5,299 nt of DNA from an uncultured Collinsella sp. (GTDB lineage Bacteria > Actinomycetota > Coriobacteriia > Coriobacteriales > Coriobacteriaceae). Made by a program: the position numbers and the translations under genes. Shown here in pieces: positions 1 to 5,118 of the stretch. Every line of letters starts with the position of its first letter. Position 1 is the stretch's first letter. A model generated the notes under the pieces. The model searched no databases. It worked only from the letters and a program-made list of their open reading frames with translations, and was not told the origin of the DNA. The stretch covers positions 1 to 5,299 of the forward strand of contig CABUQY010000100.1 in NCBI GenBank assembly GCA_902493915.1, in the 5' to 3' direction.

Positions 1-329
1 GAGACCTTCGCTTGAAGGTGACCGACGGTGGCGATGCGTTCTTGCCGCTTGGCGAGGAGGCGGACGATCCGACGCTGCCCGGCGAGCTCGCCTACATCGA
101 CGATGCGGGCGCTGTGTGCCGCTGCTGGAACTGGCGCGACGGCGTTCGCACGGCGCTGTCCGATGATTCGGCCGATGCGTTCCTGGCGATTGAGTGCGTG
201 GAGCCCGAGCGGATGGGGGATTGCCAGGCCGCGATTGATCGCTTAGCCGAGCTGCTCGAGCGCTATCTGGGAGCGACGGTTGTCGTTAAGACGCTTGTGA
301 CCCGCGACAATCCCTGCGTGGAGCTGTAG
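1..329 (+). CDS. B3/B4 (PheT-like) domain protein, 3' end only
   Basis: The reading frame is open from the window edge (first full codon at base 3) to a TAG at 327-329, giving about 108 C-terminal residues; the start lies outside the window. The TTG at 12 is only an internal leucine codon. Visible features are the run FLPLG, a CRCWNWRDG segment, and a C-terminal amphipathic helix plus strand (residues DCQAAIDRLAELLERYLGA, then VVVKTLVT). These match what I remember of stand-alone B3/B4-domain proteins, which carry the fold of the editing region of the phenylalanyl-tRNA synthetase beta chain (COG3382-like). Their cellular role is poorly defined; nucleic-acid binding or trans-editing of mischarged tRNA has been suggested by fold. 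A palindrome that could act as a terminator begins 28 bases after the stop. Family call is fairly confident, function is not. Confidence 0.72.
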   Translation, partial: DLRLKVTDGGDAFLPLGEEADDPTLPGELAYIDDAGAVCRCWNWRDGVRTALSDDSADAFLAIECVEPERMGDCQAAIDRLAELLERYLGATVVVKTLVTRDNPCVEL

Positions 330-357
330 CGACGCCTGCGGATCATGTTCGCCGGTC

Positions 358-398
358 AAAACCACCACAAAGGTGCCTGTCCCCTTTGTGGTGGTTTT
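358..398. repeat. REP-like palindrome, copy 1 (possible terminator)
   Basis: A perfect 16-bp inverted repeat, AAAACCACCACAAAGG at 358-373 and its complement at 383-398, with the 9-nt loop TGCCTGTCC (374-382). An extra T at 399 gives a five-T run on the + strand, and the A-run at the left arm would give a U-run on the - strand, so it could terminate transcription in either direction. It lies 28 bases after the B3/B4 gene stop and about 105 bases before the marR start. Copies 2 and 3 are at 1936-1980 and 2344-2382. Confidence 0.9.
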
Positions 399-438
399 TA
401 TGTTGATGGGTTAACAAATGGGGTATTTGGGTACGGGT

Positions 439-480
439 GTCGCCTTATGCGACTAAGATGTTTACCCGTAAGCATTATGC
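439..480 (+). promoter_or_regulatory. Possible operator region upstream of marR
   Basis: Between palindrome copy 1 and the marR start there is a dyad, GTCGC (439-443) and GCGAC (449-453) separated by CTTAT. The hexamer TTATGC occurs at 445-450 and again at 475-480, exactly 30 bp apart, and the second copy forms part of the 9-bp palindrome GCATTATGC (472-480). MarR-family proteins commonly bind such dyads in their own promoters. I could not place a convincing -35/-10 pair here; TAAGAT at 454-459 is a weak -10 candidate. This is a speculative call. Confidence 0.25.
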
Positions 481-502
481 AAGCGAAAGGCGGTCGTCTC
501 CC

Positions 503-952
503 ATGCAGCAGAACGACGAGACACGTTTCGAGGACTTTGTCGGACTGATCAGCGGGCTCTACAAGGAGATTCAGCGCATTAAGACATCCGAGGGCGCAAG
601 GCTGGGCCTCAAGGGCTCCGACGTTATGTGCCTTTACTATCTTGAGCGCAGCAAGGACGGCCTGACTGGCGCTGACCTGGCTCGCATGGCAGGCGTGACC
701 CGCGCCGCCGTCTCGCGTACGCTCGCGCATCTGGAGGAGGGCGGCTACGTCGAGGTCGACGATTCGGGCGATGCCGCCGTTAAGTATCGTGCTCCGGTGC
801 GCCTGACCGCTCTGGGCGGCGAGAGCATGAGCGAAGCGGACCGCATCATTCGCGACGTGCTCGATACCACCGGTAAGGCTATGGGTGTGGAGCAGCGCGA
901 GCAGATGTATGCGTCGCTGCGCACGATTCTCAACACCCTGCGCGAGCTGTAG
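503..952 (+). CDS. MarR-family transcriptional regulator
   Basis: A 149-residue protein, a normal MarR length. MarR proteins are homodimeric winged-helix DNA-binding proteins whose repression is usually relieved by a small ligand or oxidation. The N-terminal helix (residues 8-30) and C-terminal helices (107-149) would form the dimer interface. The winged helix-turn-helix spans about 38-104: helix GLTGADLARMAG, recognition helix VTRAAVSRTLAHLEEGGYV (65-83), then a wing ending in the typical LTALG. I chose the ATG at 503, preceded by a purine-rich AAGGCGG (487-493) at 9-nt spacing; in-frame GTG (437) and ATG (458) would add a non-conserved extension running through the putative operator. The next gene, degV, begins 119 bases downstream with no terminator between, so co-transcription and control of fatty-acid handling are plausible. 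The ligand cannot be read from sequence. Confidence 0.9.
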   Translation: MQQNDETRFEDFVGLISGLYKEIQRIKTSEGARLGLKGSDVMCLYYLERSKDGLTGADLARMAGVTRAAVSRTLAHLEEGGYVEVDDSGDAAVKYRAPVRLTALGGESMSEADRIIRDVLDTTGKAMGVEQREQMYASLRTILNTLREL

Positions 953-1056
953 GGCCGCCAAGGCTTTTGCTTCCAATTAACAACTGCATAGTCCTGTTTG
1001 AGCGCGTATACCGTGCCGGGGCCTTGCTGTCAAAATTCCCTGCGCGGGACCTGCGC

Positions 1057-1065
1057 AAGAAAGGA
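1057..1065 (+). promoter_or_regulatory. Ribosome binding site fixing the degV start
   Basis: AAGAAAGGA ends six bases before the ATG at 1072. It selects this ATG over the in-frame codon at 967, which lacks a comparable site and would add 35 residues that do not fit the family. Confidence 0.75.
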
Positions 1066-1071
1066 TTCGCT

Positions 1072-1926
1072 ATGTCCGTCCGCATTATTACCGATTCCGC
1101 AAGCGATATGTCGCCGGTCGAGCACCCAGCACTGGCCGTTTTGCCGCTGTCCGTCACCTTTGGCACCGATGTGTACATGGATGGCATCGACATCGATCAC
1201 CAGCGCTTTTACGAGATGCTCGTGGAGCGCGATGAGCTGCCCAAGACCGGCCAGGTCAACCCGTACGCGTTTTCGCAGGCGATTGCCAAGGTTCGTGAAG
1301 CCGGCGATGAGGCTGTGATTATTACCGTGGGCGCTAAGCTATCAGGCACCAATCAGAGTGCCCGTACCGCACTTGCCGAGGCGCCAGGCGGCGACGTTTA
1401 CGTGGTGGATAGCAATAACGTCACTCTGGGCGAGCGTGTCATGGTCGAGTATGCCCTGCGCCTGGTGGATGAGGGTCGTAGTGCAGCTCAGATCGCGGCG
1501 GCCGTCGAGGCCGTGCGCGACCGTGTGGTGGTTATCGGCCTGCTCGAGACGCTGGAGTACCTGGTGCGCGGCGGTCGTCTGTCTGCTGCGGCCGGCGCCG
1601 TGGGCACGCTGCTCAACGTAAAGCCCGTGGTGGCTGTCGAGGACGGTCTGATCGTGCAGCTGGGTAAGGCGCGCGGTTCCAAGAACGGCCGCAATCTGCT
1701 CAATCAGAAGGTCGAAAAAGCGGGCGGCATCGACTTTTCCATGCCGCTGGCGCTCGGCTATACGGGCCTTTCGGATGCGGTGCTCAAGAAGTATATCGAG
1801 GACAGCGCGGCACTTTGGGCTGGCCACACCGAAGGCGAGTTGCCCGTTCACACCATCGGCGCCACCATCGGCACCCACGTAGGCCCCGGCGCCGTCGCCG
1901 TAGCCTTCTTCCAGCCCGCCAACTAA
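1072..1926 (+). CDS. DegV/FakB family fatty-acid-binding protein
   Basis: A 284-residue protein, typical for DegV. FakB proteins hold a free fatty acid so that the kinase FakA can phosphorylate it to acyl-phosphate for phospholipid synthesis; the protein is cytosolic. Family hallmarks in order: the N-terminal VRIITDSASD (3-12), TGQVNP (59-64) where Thr59 should correspond to the carboxylate-binding Thr of FakB, SGTNQSA (91-97) with Ser91 in the matching carboxylate-binding position, YVVDSNNVTLG, YLVRGGRLS, KPVVAVEDG, and the C-terminal IGTHVGPG (266-273). The start codon is set by a strong ribosome binding site. It follows marR in the same direction and is followed ten bases after its stop by palindrome copy 2. 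No FakA gene is in the window. Which fatty acid it prefers cannot be told. A 256-residue antisense ORF over it is a shadow. Confidence 0.95.
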   Translation: MSVRIITDSASDMSPVEHPALAVLPLSVTFGTDVYMDGIDIDHQRFYEMLVERDELPKTGQVNPYAFSQAIAKVREAGDEAVIITVGAKLSGTNQSARTALAEAPGGDVYVVDSNNVTLGERVMVEYALRLVDEGRSAAQIAAAVEAVRDRVVVIGLLETLEYLVRGGRLSAAAGAVGTLLNVKPVVAVEDGLIVQLGKARGSKNGRNLLNQKVEKAGGIDFSMPLALGYTGLSDAVLKKYIEDSAALWAGHTEGELPVHTIGATIGTHVGPGAVAVAFFQPAN

Positions 1927-1935
1927 CCGATCTGC

Positions 1936-1980
1936 CATAAACCACCACAAAGGGGACAGGCACCTTTGTGGTGGTTTATG
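1936..1980. repeat. REP-like palindrome, copy 2 (inverted orientation)
   Basis: The longest stem of the three: CATAAACCACCACAAAGG (1936-1953) pairs perfectly with 1963-1980, 18 bp, around the loop GGACAGGCA (1954-1962). That loop is the exact reverse complement of the copy 1 loop, so this copy is inserted in the opposite orientation. It begins ten bases after the degV stop and ends 26 bases before the MGMT start, so it sits between two co-directional genes. If it terminates transcription it would uncouple them. Confidence 0.9.
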
Positions 1981-1993
1981 CTTTTCCGGGTGG

Positions 1994-2000
1994 AAGGGAG
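1994..2000 (+). promoter_or_regulatory. Ribosome binding site fixing the MGMT-like gene start
   Basis: AAGGGAG lies six bases before the ATG at 2007. It argues against the upstream in-frame GTG at 1968, which falls inside the right arm of palindrome copy 2. Confidence 0.75.
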
Positions 2001-2006
2001 CGAGCA

Positions 2007-2327
2007 ATGGCGTCTGAGGGCTTTTTTGAACGGGTGTACGAGGTGGTCGAGCAGATCCCCGAGGGGATGGTCGCCACGTATGGTCAGGTGGCGCTGCTTG
2101 CCGGTCGTCCACGAAGTGCGCGGTACGTGGGGTATGCCCTGCATAGTAATCCGCGTCCCGGCGAGATTCCCTGTCACCGCGTGGTGTTTGCCGACGGGCA
2201 CATATGCGAGGGCTTCGCTTTTGGCGGTCCCGATGCTCAACGTGAGCTTTTGCTAGGGGAGGGTGTGGCGCTTAAGGACGACATGCACGTCGACTTGCCC
2301 GCCTGTCGCTGGCCAGCAGGGCTCTAG
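2007..2327 (+). CDS. MGMT-family DNA alkyl-lesion protein (ATL-sized, catalytic Cys present)
   Basis: A 106-residue protein made only of the DNA-binding domain of O6-alkylguanine-DNA alkyltransferases; the usual N-terminal domain of Ada/Ogt is absent. Such proteins flip O6-alkylguanine out of DNA and either remove the alkyl group onto a cysteine (suicide repair) or, in alkyltransferase-like (ATL) proteins, flag it for excision repair. Visible residues: TYGQVA (24-29, Tyr25 of the helix-turn-helix), Arg39 in SARYVG (arginine finger position), Asn48 in the SNP hinge, the active-site motif IPCHRVV (54-60) with Cys56 and His57, and Glu85 in LLLGEG. True ATL proteins have Trp or Ala instead of the Cys, so direct transfer chemistry is possible here. 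The GPDAQRELLLGEGV segment and the DL...RW ending are nonetheless ATL-like. It is flanked by palindrome copies 2 and 3. No separate promoter was seen, so it may depend on read-through from degV. Confidence 0.9.
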   Translation: MASEGFFERVYEVVEQIPEGMVATYGQVALLAGRPRSARYVGYALHSNPRPGEIPCHRVVFADGHICEGFAFGGPDAQRELLLGEGVALKDDMHVDLPACRWPAGL

Positions 2328-2343
2328 CGCTCTGCCGTGGCCA

Positions 2344-2382
2344 AAACCACCACAAAGGTGCCTGCCCCCTTTGTGGTGGTTT
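2344..2382. repeat. REP-like palindrome, copy 3 (possible terminator)
   Basis: A perfect 15-bp inverted repeat, AAACCACCACAAAGG (2344-2358) with its complement at 2368-2382, and the loop TGCCTGCCC (2359-2367). The loop differs from copy 1 by one base, T to C, and has the same orientation as copy 1. It begins 16 bases after the MGMT-like gene stop. Confidence 0.9.
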
Positions 2383-2558
2383 AGTTTACTTGGGCTAACT
2401 TATGGAGAAGCTATGGCGGCGGATATTGATGCTGCAAAGTAAACCACGGTGAACTATATTGGTTTCAGCAACGGAGCAGGCAATAGGCGATGAAAAAGCC
2501 TGCCCTGTTGAGTTTGATTCGCATTCCTCCCCTCTGTGCGATTCAACGGTGTACTTCG
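2383..2558. other. Lower-GC intergenic segment with no convincing gene
   Basis: This part of the 382-base gap between the MGMT-like gene and trpS is visibly less GC-rich than its neighbours. The only translation signal I can point to is a nine-codon ORF at 2413-2442 (MAADIDAAK) with GGAG at 2404-2407, five bases before its ATG. A weak stem GCAGGC (2476-2481) with GCCTGC (2498-2503) follows. CCTGTT (2504-2509) could pair with AACAGG (2561-2566), competing with the downstream hairpin. No tRNA, riboswitch or T-box motif was recognised. It could be a small RNA, a degraded gene or simple spacer. Confidence 0.4.
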
Positions 2559-2600
2559 GGAACAGGCCCGCTGGCAACTAACTGCCAGCGGGCCTGTTCC
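2559..2600 (+). terminator. Perfect 18-bp hairpin, possible terminator
   Basis: GGAACAGGCCCGCTGGCA (2559-2576) pairs perfectly with 2583-2600 around the 6-nt loop ACTAAC. On the + strand it is followed by TGTTTGTC, an interrupted U-run; the - strand side has no U-run, so a + strand terminator is the better reading. It would act about 230 bases after the MGMT-like gene stop, or end a small RNA from 2383-2558. It is unrelated in sequence to the three REP-like palindromes. The structure is certain, the function is not. Confidence 0.55.
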
Positions 2601-2646
2601 TGTTTGTCGGGGGAGTGCGATGGACGGAGCCGAAGCGGTCCGCTCC

Positions 2647-2674
2647 AAAAAAGGCGGACGCCGTAGCGCCCGCC
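2647..2674 (-). terminator. Intrinsic terminator of trpS
   Basis: Read on the - strand: a 9-bp stem, GGCGGGCGC with GCGTCCGCC (one G-U pair; + strand arms 2653-2661 and 2666-2674), closed by the loop UACG in a C(UACG)G context, which is the very stable UNCG tetraloop class. Six U residues follow immediately (A-run 2647-2652 on the + strand). It starts 35 bases after the trpS stop codon. Confidence 0.9.
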
Positions 2675-2709
2675 CTATAGCAATCGAAAGCTCAAGTCAG
2701 CAGATCGGC

Positions 2710-3759
2710 CTAGTACACCATACCCATGGCGTCCTGAACCTCGGCCAGGGTCTGCTCGGCGATCTCGTTGGCGCGACGGTTGCCCTCATGCAGGACGTCC
2801 TTCACATAGTCCAGATCGTTCTCGTAGCGCTGGCGACGCTCGCGGATAGGTGCGAAGTACTCGTTGACGGCCTCGGTCACGTACTTCTTGAGCTGGCCGG
2901 AGCCGCCCATGCCAATCTCCTCGGCAATCTCGACCTCGGAGCGACCGGTGCAGATTGCAGCCGTCGAAAGCAGGCCGGACACACCGGGGCGGTTCTCGGG
3001 GTCGAACGTGATCATGCGCTCGGAGTCGGTCTGGCTCTTCTTGATGCGCTTGGCCGTTTCCTCGGCGGTCATCGAAATATTGATGGCGTTGCCGTAGCTC
3101 TTGCTCATCTTGCGACCGTCAAGGCCGGGCAGCAGCGGGGTCTCGGACAGCAGCGCCTCGACCTCGGGAAATACCTTGCCGTAGCGGTTGTTAAAGCGGC
3201 GGGCGATGGTACGGGTGAGCTCGATGTGCGGCAGCTGGTCGCGGCCGACGGGCACCACATTGCCCTTGCAGAACAGGATGTCGCAGGCCTGGTGCACCGG
3301 GTAGGTGAGCAGAAGGCCGGTGAGCTCGTGGCCCGAGGCCTCCATCTCGGCCTTGACCGTGGGGTTGCGCGCCAGCTCGGCCTCGGACACCAGCGACAGG
3401 AACGGCAGCATGAGCTGGTTGGCGGCGGGCACGGCGGAGTGCGCGTAGATCATGGTCTTGTCGGGGTCGATACCGCAGGCAAGGTAGTCCATGACCATGT
3501 TGTACACGTTGTCCTGGATGTGCTCGGTGGTGTCGCGGTCGGTGATGACCTGGTAGTCGGCGATGAGTACGTTGGTCCTGGCGCCCATGTTCTGCAGCTC
3601 CACGCGGCCCTTGAGGGTGCCAAAGTAGTGACCCAGGTGCAGACGGCCGGTGGGGCGGTCGCCGGTAAGCATGGTGAACTTCTCGGGCGTCTTGGCCAGG
3701 CCCTCGCGAATGGCGTTGCTCTTTTGCAGCGCGACTTCGTAGCTGTTCTCGTTTGGCAT
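2710..3759 (-). CDS. trpS: Tryptophan--tRNA ligase (TrpRS), DRPTG/HLGH subtype
   Basis: A 349-residue cytosolic class I aminoacyl-tRNA synthetase that charges tRNA-Trp using ATP, normally a homodimer. The Rossmann catalytic core begins at about residue 28 with TGDRPTGRLHLGH (32-44), containing the HIGH-type signature HLGH (41-44). The segment PVGRDQLPHIELTR (170-183) is the typical TrpRS VPVGxDQ motif, and KMSKS is at 217-221. The C-terminal helical region ends in the conserved-looking AMGMVY. The ATG at 3759 is preceded on the - strand by AGGAG at five-base spacing (3765-3769); a 48-residue upstream extension in the same frame is proline- and arginine-rich and not family-like. The DRPTG...HLGH form is like the TrpRS II described in Deinococcus rather than the GxxPSG...GNY form of Bacillus and E. 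coli. It has its own terminator, and a promoter candidate is just upstream. Confidence 0.97.
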   Translation of the reverse strand: MPNENSYEVALQKSNAIREGLAKTPEKFTMLTGDRPTGRLHLGHYFGTLKGRVELQNMGARTNVLIADYQVITDRDTTEHIQDNVYNMVMDYLACGIDPDKTMIYAHSAVPAANQLMLPFLSLVSEAELARNPTVKAEMEASGHELTGLLLTYPVHQACDILFCKGNVVPVGRDQLPHIELTRTIARRFNNRYGKVFPEVEALLSETPLLPGLDGRKMSKSYGNAINISMTAEETAKRIKKSQTDSERMITFDPENRPGVSGLLSTAAICTGRSEVEIAEEIGMGGSGQLKKYVTEAVNEYFAPIRERRQRYENDLDYVKDVLHEGNRRANEIAEQTLAEVQDAMGMVY

Positions 3760-3764
3760 GATTG

Positions 3765-3769
3765 CTCCT
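3765..3769 (-). promoter_or_regulatory. Ribosome binding site fixing the trpS start
   Basis: AGGAG on the - strand, five bases before the ATG at 3759. It decides for the 349-residue form over longer in-frame starts. Confidence 0.8.
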
Positions 3770-3790
3770 AACGTATGTTCATGGGTCAAG

Positions 3791-3796
3791 ATGATA
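3791..3796 (-). promoter_or_regulatory. Candidate -10 element of a trpS promoter
   Basis: TATCAT on the - strand matches the TATAAT consensus at five of six bases and would start transcription about 25 bases before the trpS ATG. The region 17 bases upstream is C-rich with no recognisable -35 box. The leader would be too short for a T-box or peptide-type attenuator, and I saw neither in the 159-base gap. Confidence 0.3.
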
Positions 3797-3918
3797 ACGC
3801 GTTTATTGGAGGGGCGGGGCGTAAGTAGGCGAGGGGCGGGAGAGGGGTGGCTTGTGCGATGGGCGCGGCGCGGCCGCGCTTGGCCAACGGTGCCTTGGCA
3901 CATCCTCGGCAGCTTGCC

Positions 3919-5118
3919 CTAGAGCTTGTGGTGGCGCTCTTCCTTACGTTCCTCAGCTGCCTGCTCCTCCTGCTTAAAGGCGGGGTCGTCGGGGGTGACC
4001 AGTTCGTCCTCGTGCGTGCGCTTGTTGTAATGGTGGCGCAGCACGGGTTCAAACAGGTGCAGGTGCTTGGCAAAGGCCGCCGAGCCAATGGCAAGCACGG
4101 TAAAGATGAGCACGCGCATGGGCACCTCGACCTGATTGATGGCGGCGGCGCCGGCCGAAAGCATAATGCACCAGGCATAGATGAGCAGCACAGCCTGTTT
4201 TTGGTTGTAGCCTTCTTGGATCAGGCGGTGGTGGATGTGGCCCTTGTCGGCCTGCCCGATGCTAATGTGGGCGCGCTTGCGGCGCACGATGGCGCTAAAC
4301 GTGTCGATGATAGGCACGCCGGCAACGATGAGCGGGATGATAAGCGAGGTGAGTGCGGCGGTGCGGCTCACGTTGAGCAGCGAGATGGAGCCCAGCGCAA
4401 AGCCCAGCAGCAGCGACCCCGAGTCGCCCAAGAAGATGCTTGCGGGGTTGAAGTTGTAGTGCAAAAAGGCTAGACAGGCGCCAAAGAGCGCAATAGAGAG
4501 CGCGGCGGCGTCGATGCGGCCCGAGAGCACGGCCATTGAGAACATGGTGAATGACGCGATGCCGCAGATGCCCGTGGCCAAGCCGTCGAGGCCGTCGATG
4601 AGGTTAATGATGTTGGTGAATGCCACCAGATAGATCACGGTGATGGGGTAGGCGAGCCATCCGAGCATGATCTCGCCGGGGGCAAACGGGTTGACGATGA
4701 CGCCGATTTTTAGGCCGCCGATACAGGCGATAAGCGCGGCGAGGACTTGTCCGGCCAGCTTTTGCTTGGGCGTGAGCTGGAAGACGTCGTCGATAGCGCC
4801 GGTCGCAAAGATGACGGTAAAGGAGAGCGCCAGCATGGGATAGCTAATGTGAAGGCGCGGGTGCGGCACCAGGACGGGTGGCCAGCCTAGGTACCAGGTG
4901 CCTAGGATTTGCACAATGCAGGCAACGACCAGGCCCAAAAACACCGCCGCTCCGCCCAAACGTGGGATGGGCTTGGTGTTGATGCGGCGCTTAGAAGGAT
5001 AGTCGACGGCATCGAGCTTAATTGCCAAGCGCTTGACCAGGGGCACCGCGAGGAAGGTCGTGATAAAGGCCGCCGCTGCCACGCATAGGTACGGTATGTA
5101 GCTCGGGGATGAAGCCAT
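3919..5118 (-). CDS. wecA: WecA/TagO-type polyprenyl-phosphate sugar-1-phosphate transferase
   Basis: A 399-residue polytopic membrane protein of the MraY/WecA/TagO family. These transfer a sugar-1-phosphate (usually GlcNAc-1-P from UDP-GlcNAc) to undecaprenyl or decaprenyl phosphate, the first step of teichoic acid, arabinogalactan-linker or surface polysaccharide synthesis. Motifs in order: RRINTKPIPRLGG (44-56), AIDDVFQLTPKQKLAGQ with Asp110-Asp111, NIINLIDGLDGLA (169-181) with Asp175 and Asp178, FLGDSGS (229-235), PIIDT (269-273), and the cytosolic HIHHRL (294-299) that separates WecA/TagO from MraY. About ten hydrophobic segments are visible. The last 40 or so residues form a charged, Glu/Lys/Arg/His-rich tail. 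I prefer the ATG at 5118 because residues from there fit the family, but neither it nor the in-frame TTG at 5136 has a clear Shine-Dalgarno sequence. The exact sugar substrate is not readable. Confidence 0.95.
   Translation of the reverse strand: MASSPSYIPYLCVAAAAFITTFLAVPLVKRLAIKLDAVDYPSKRRINTKPIPRLGGAAVFLGLVVACIVQILGTWYLGWPPVLVPHPRLHISYPMLALSFTVIFATGAIDDVFQLTPKQKLAGQVLAALIACIGGLKIGVIVNPFAPGEIMLGWLAYPITVIYLVAFTNIINLIDGLDGLATGICGIASFTMFSMAVLSGRIDAAALSIALFGACLAFLHYNFNPASIFLGDSGSLLLGFALGSISLLNVSRTAALTSLIIPLIVAGVPIIDTFSAIVRRKRAHISIGQADKGHIHHRLIQEGYNQKQAVLLIYAWCIMLSAGAAAINQVEVPMRVLIFTVLAIGSAAFAKHLHLFEPVLRHHYNKRTHEDELVTPDDPAFKQEEQAAEERKEERHHKL

Noticed and set aside
345..548. A 67-codon + strand ORF starting in palindrome copy 1
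   Set aside because: It is formed by the palindrome and an out-of-frame run into marR, with no ribosome binding site or protein-like composition.
398..976. A 192-codon - strand ORF opposite marR
   Set aside because: Shadow of the MarR gene; composition is Ala/Leu/His-rich and it ends in the palindrome arm.
1968..2006. Thirteen-residue N-terminal extension of the MGMT-like protein from a GTG
   Set aside because: The GTG lies within the palindrome arm, has no ribosome binding site, and the ATG at 2007 has a strong one at correct spacing.
1342..2112. A 256-codon - strand ORF opposite degV and the MGMT start
   Set aside because: Antisense shadow of degV that runs through palindrome copy 2 into the MGMT-like gene; no recognisable protein features.
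358..2382. CRISPR array made from the three repeats
   Set aside because: Spacing is irregular (about 1.5 kb and 0.4 kb), genes lie between the copies, orientation alternates and there are no short spacers or cas genes.
2536..3771. A 411-codon + strand ORF opposite trpS
   Set aside because: It is antisense to an unmistakable TrpRS and its translation is a Val/Leu/Gly/His-rich low-complexity string typical of the complementary frame of a GC-rich gene; no ribosome binding site or family motif.
3760..3903. Forty-eight-residue N-terminal extension of TrpRS
   Set aside because: The Pro/Arg-rich extension is not family-like and the ATG at 3759 has a canonical AGGAG.
3760..3918. T-box riboswitch or Trp leader peptide controlling trpS
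   Set aside because: I saw no T-box antiterminator motif, no run of Trp codons with a following terminator, and the likely leader is very short.
3847..4473. A 208-codon + strand ORF opposite the wecA-like gene
   Set aside because: Complementary-frame shadow of a strongly motif-supported membrane transferase.
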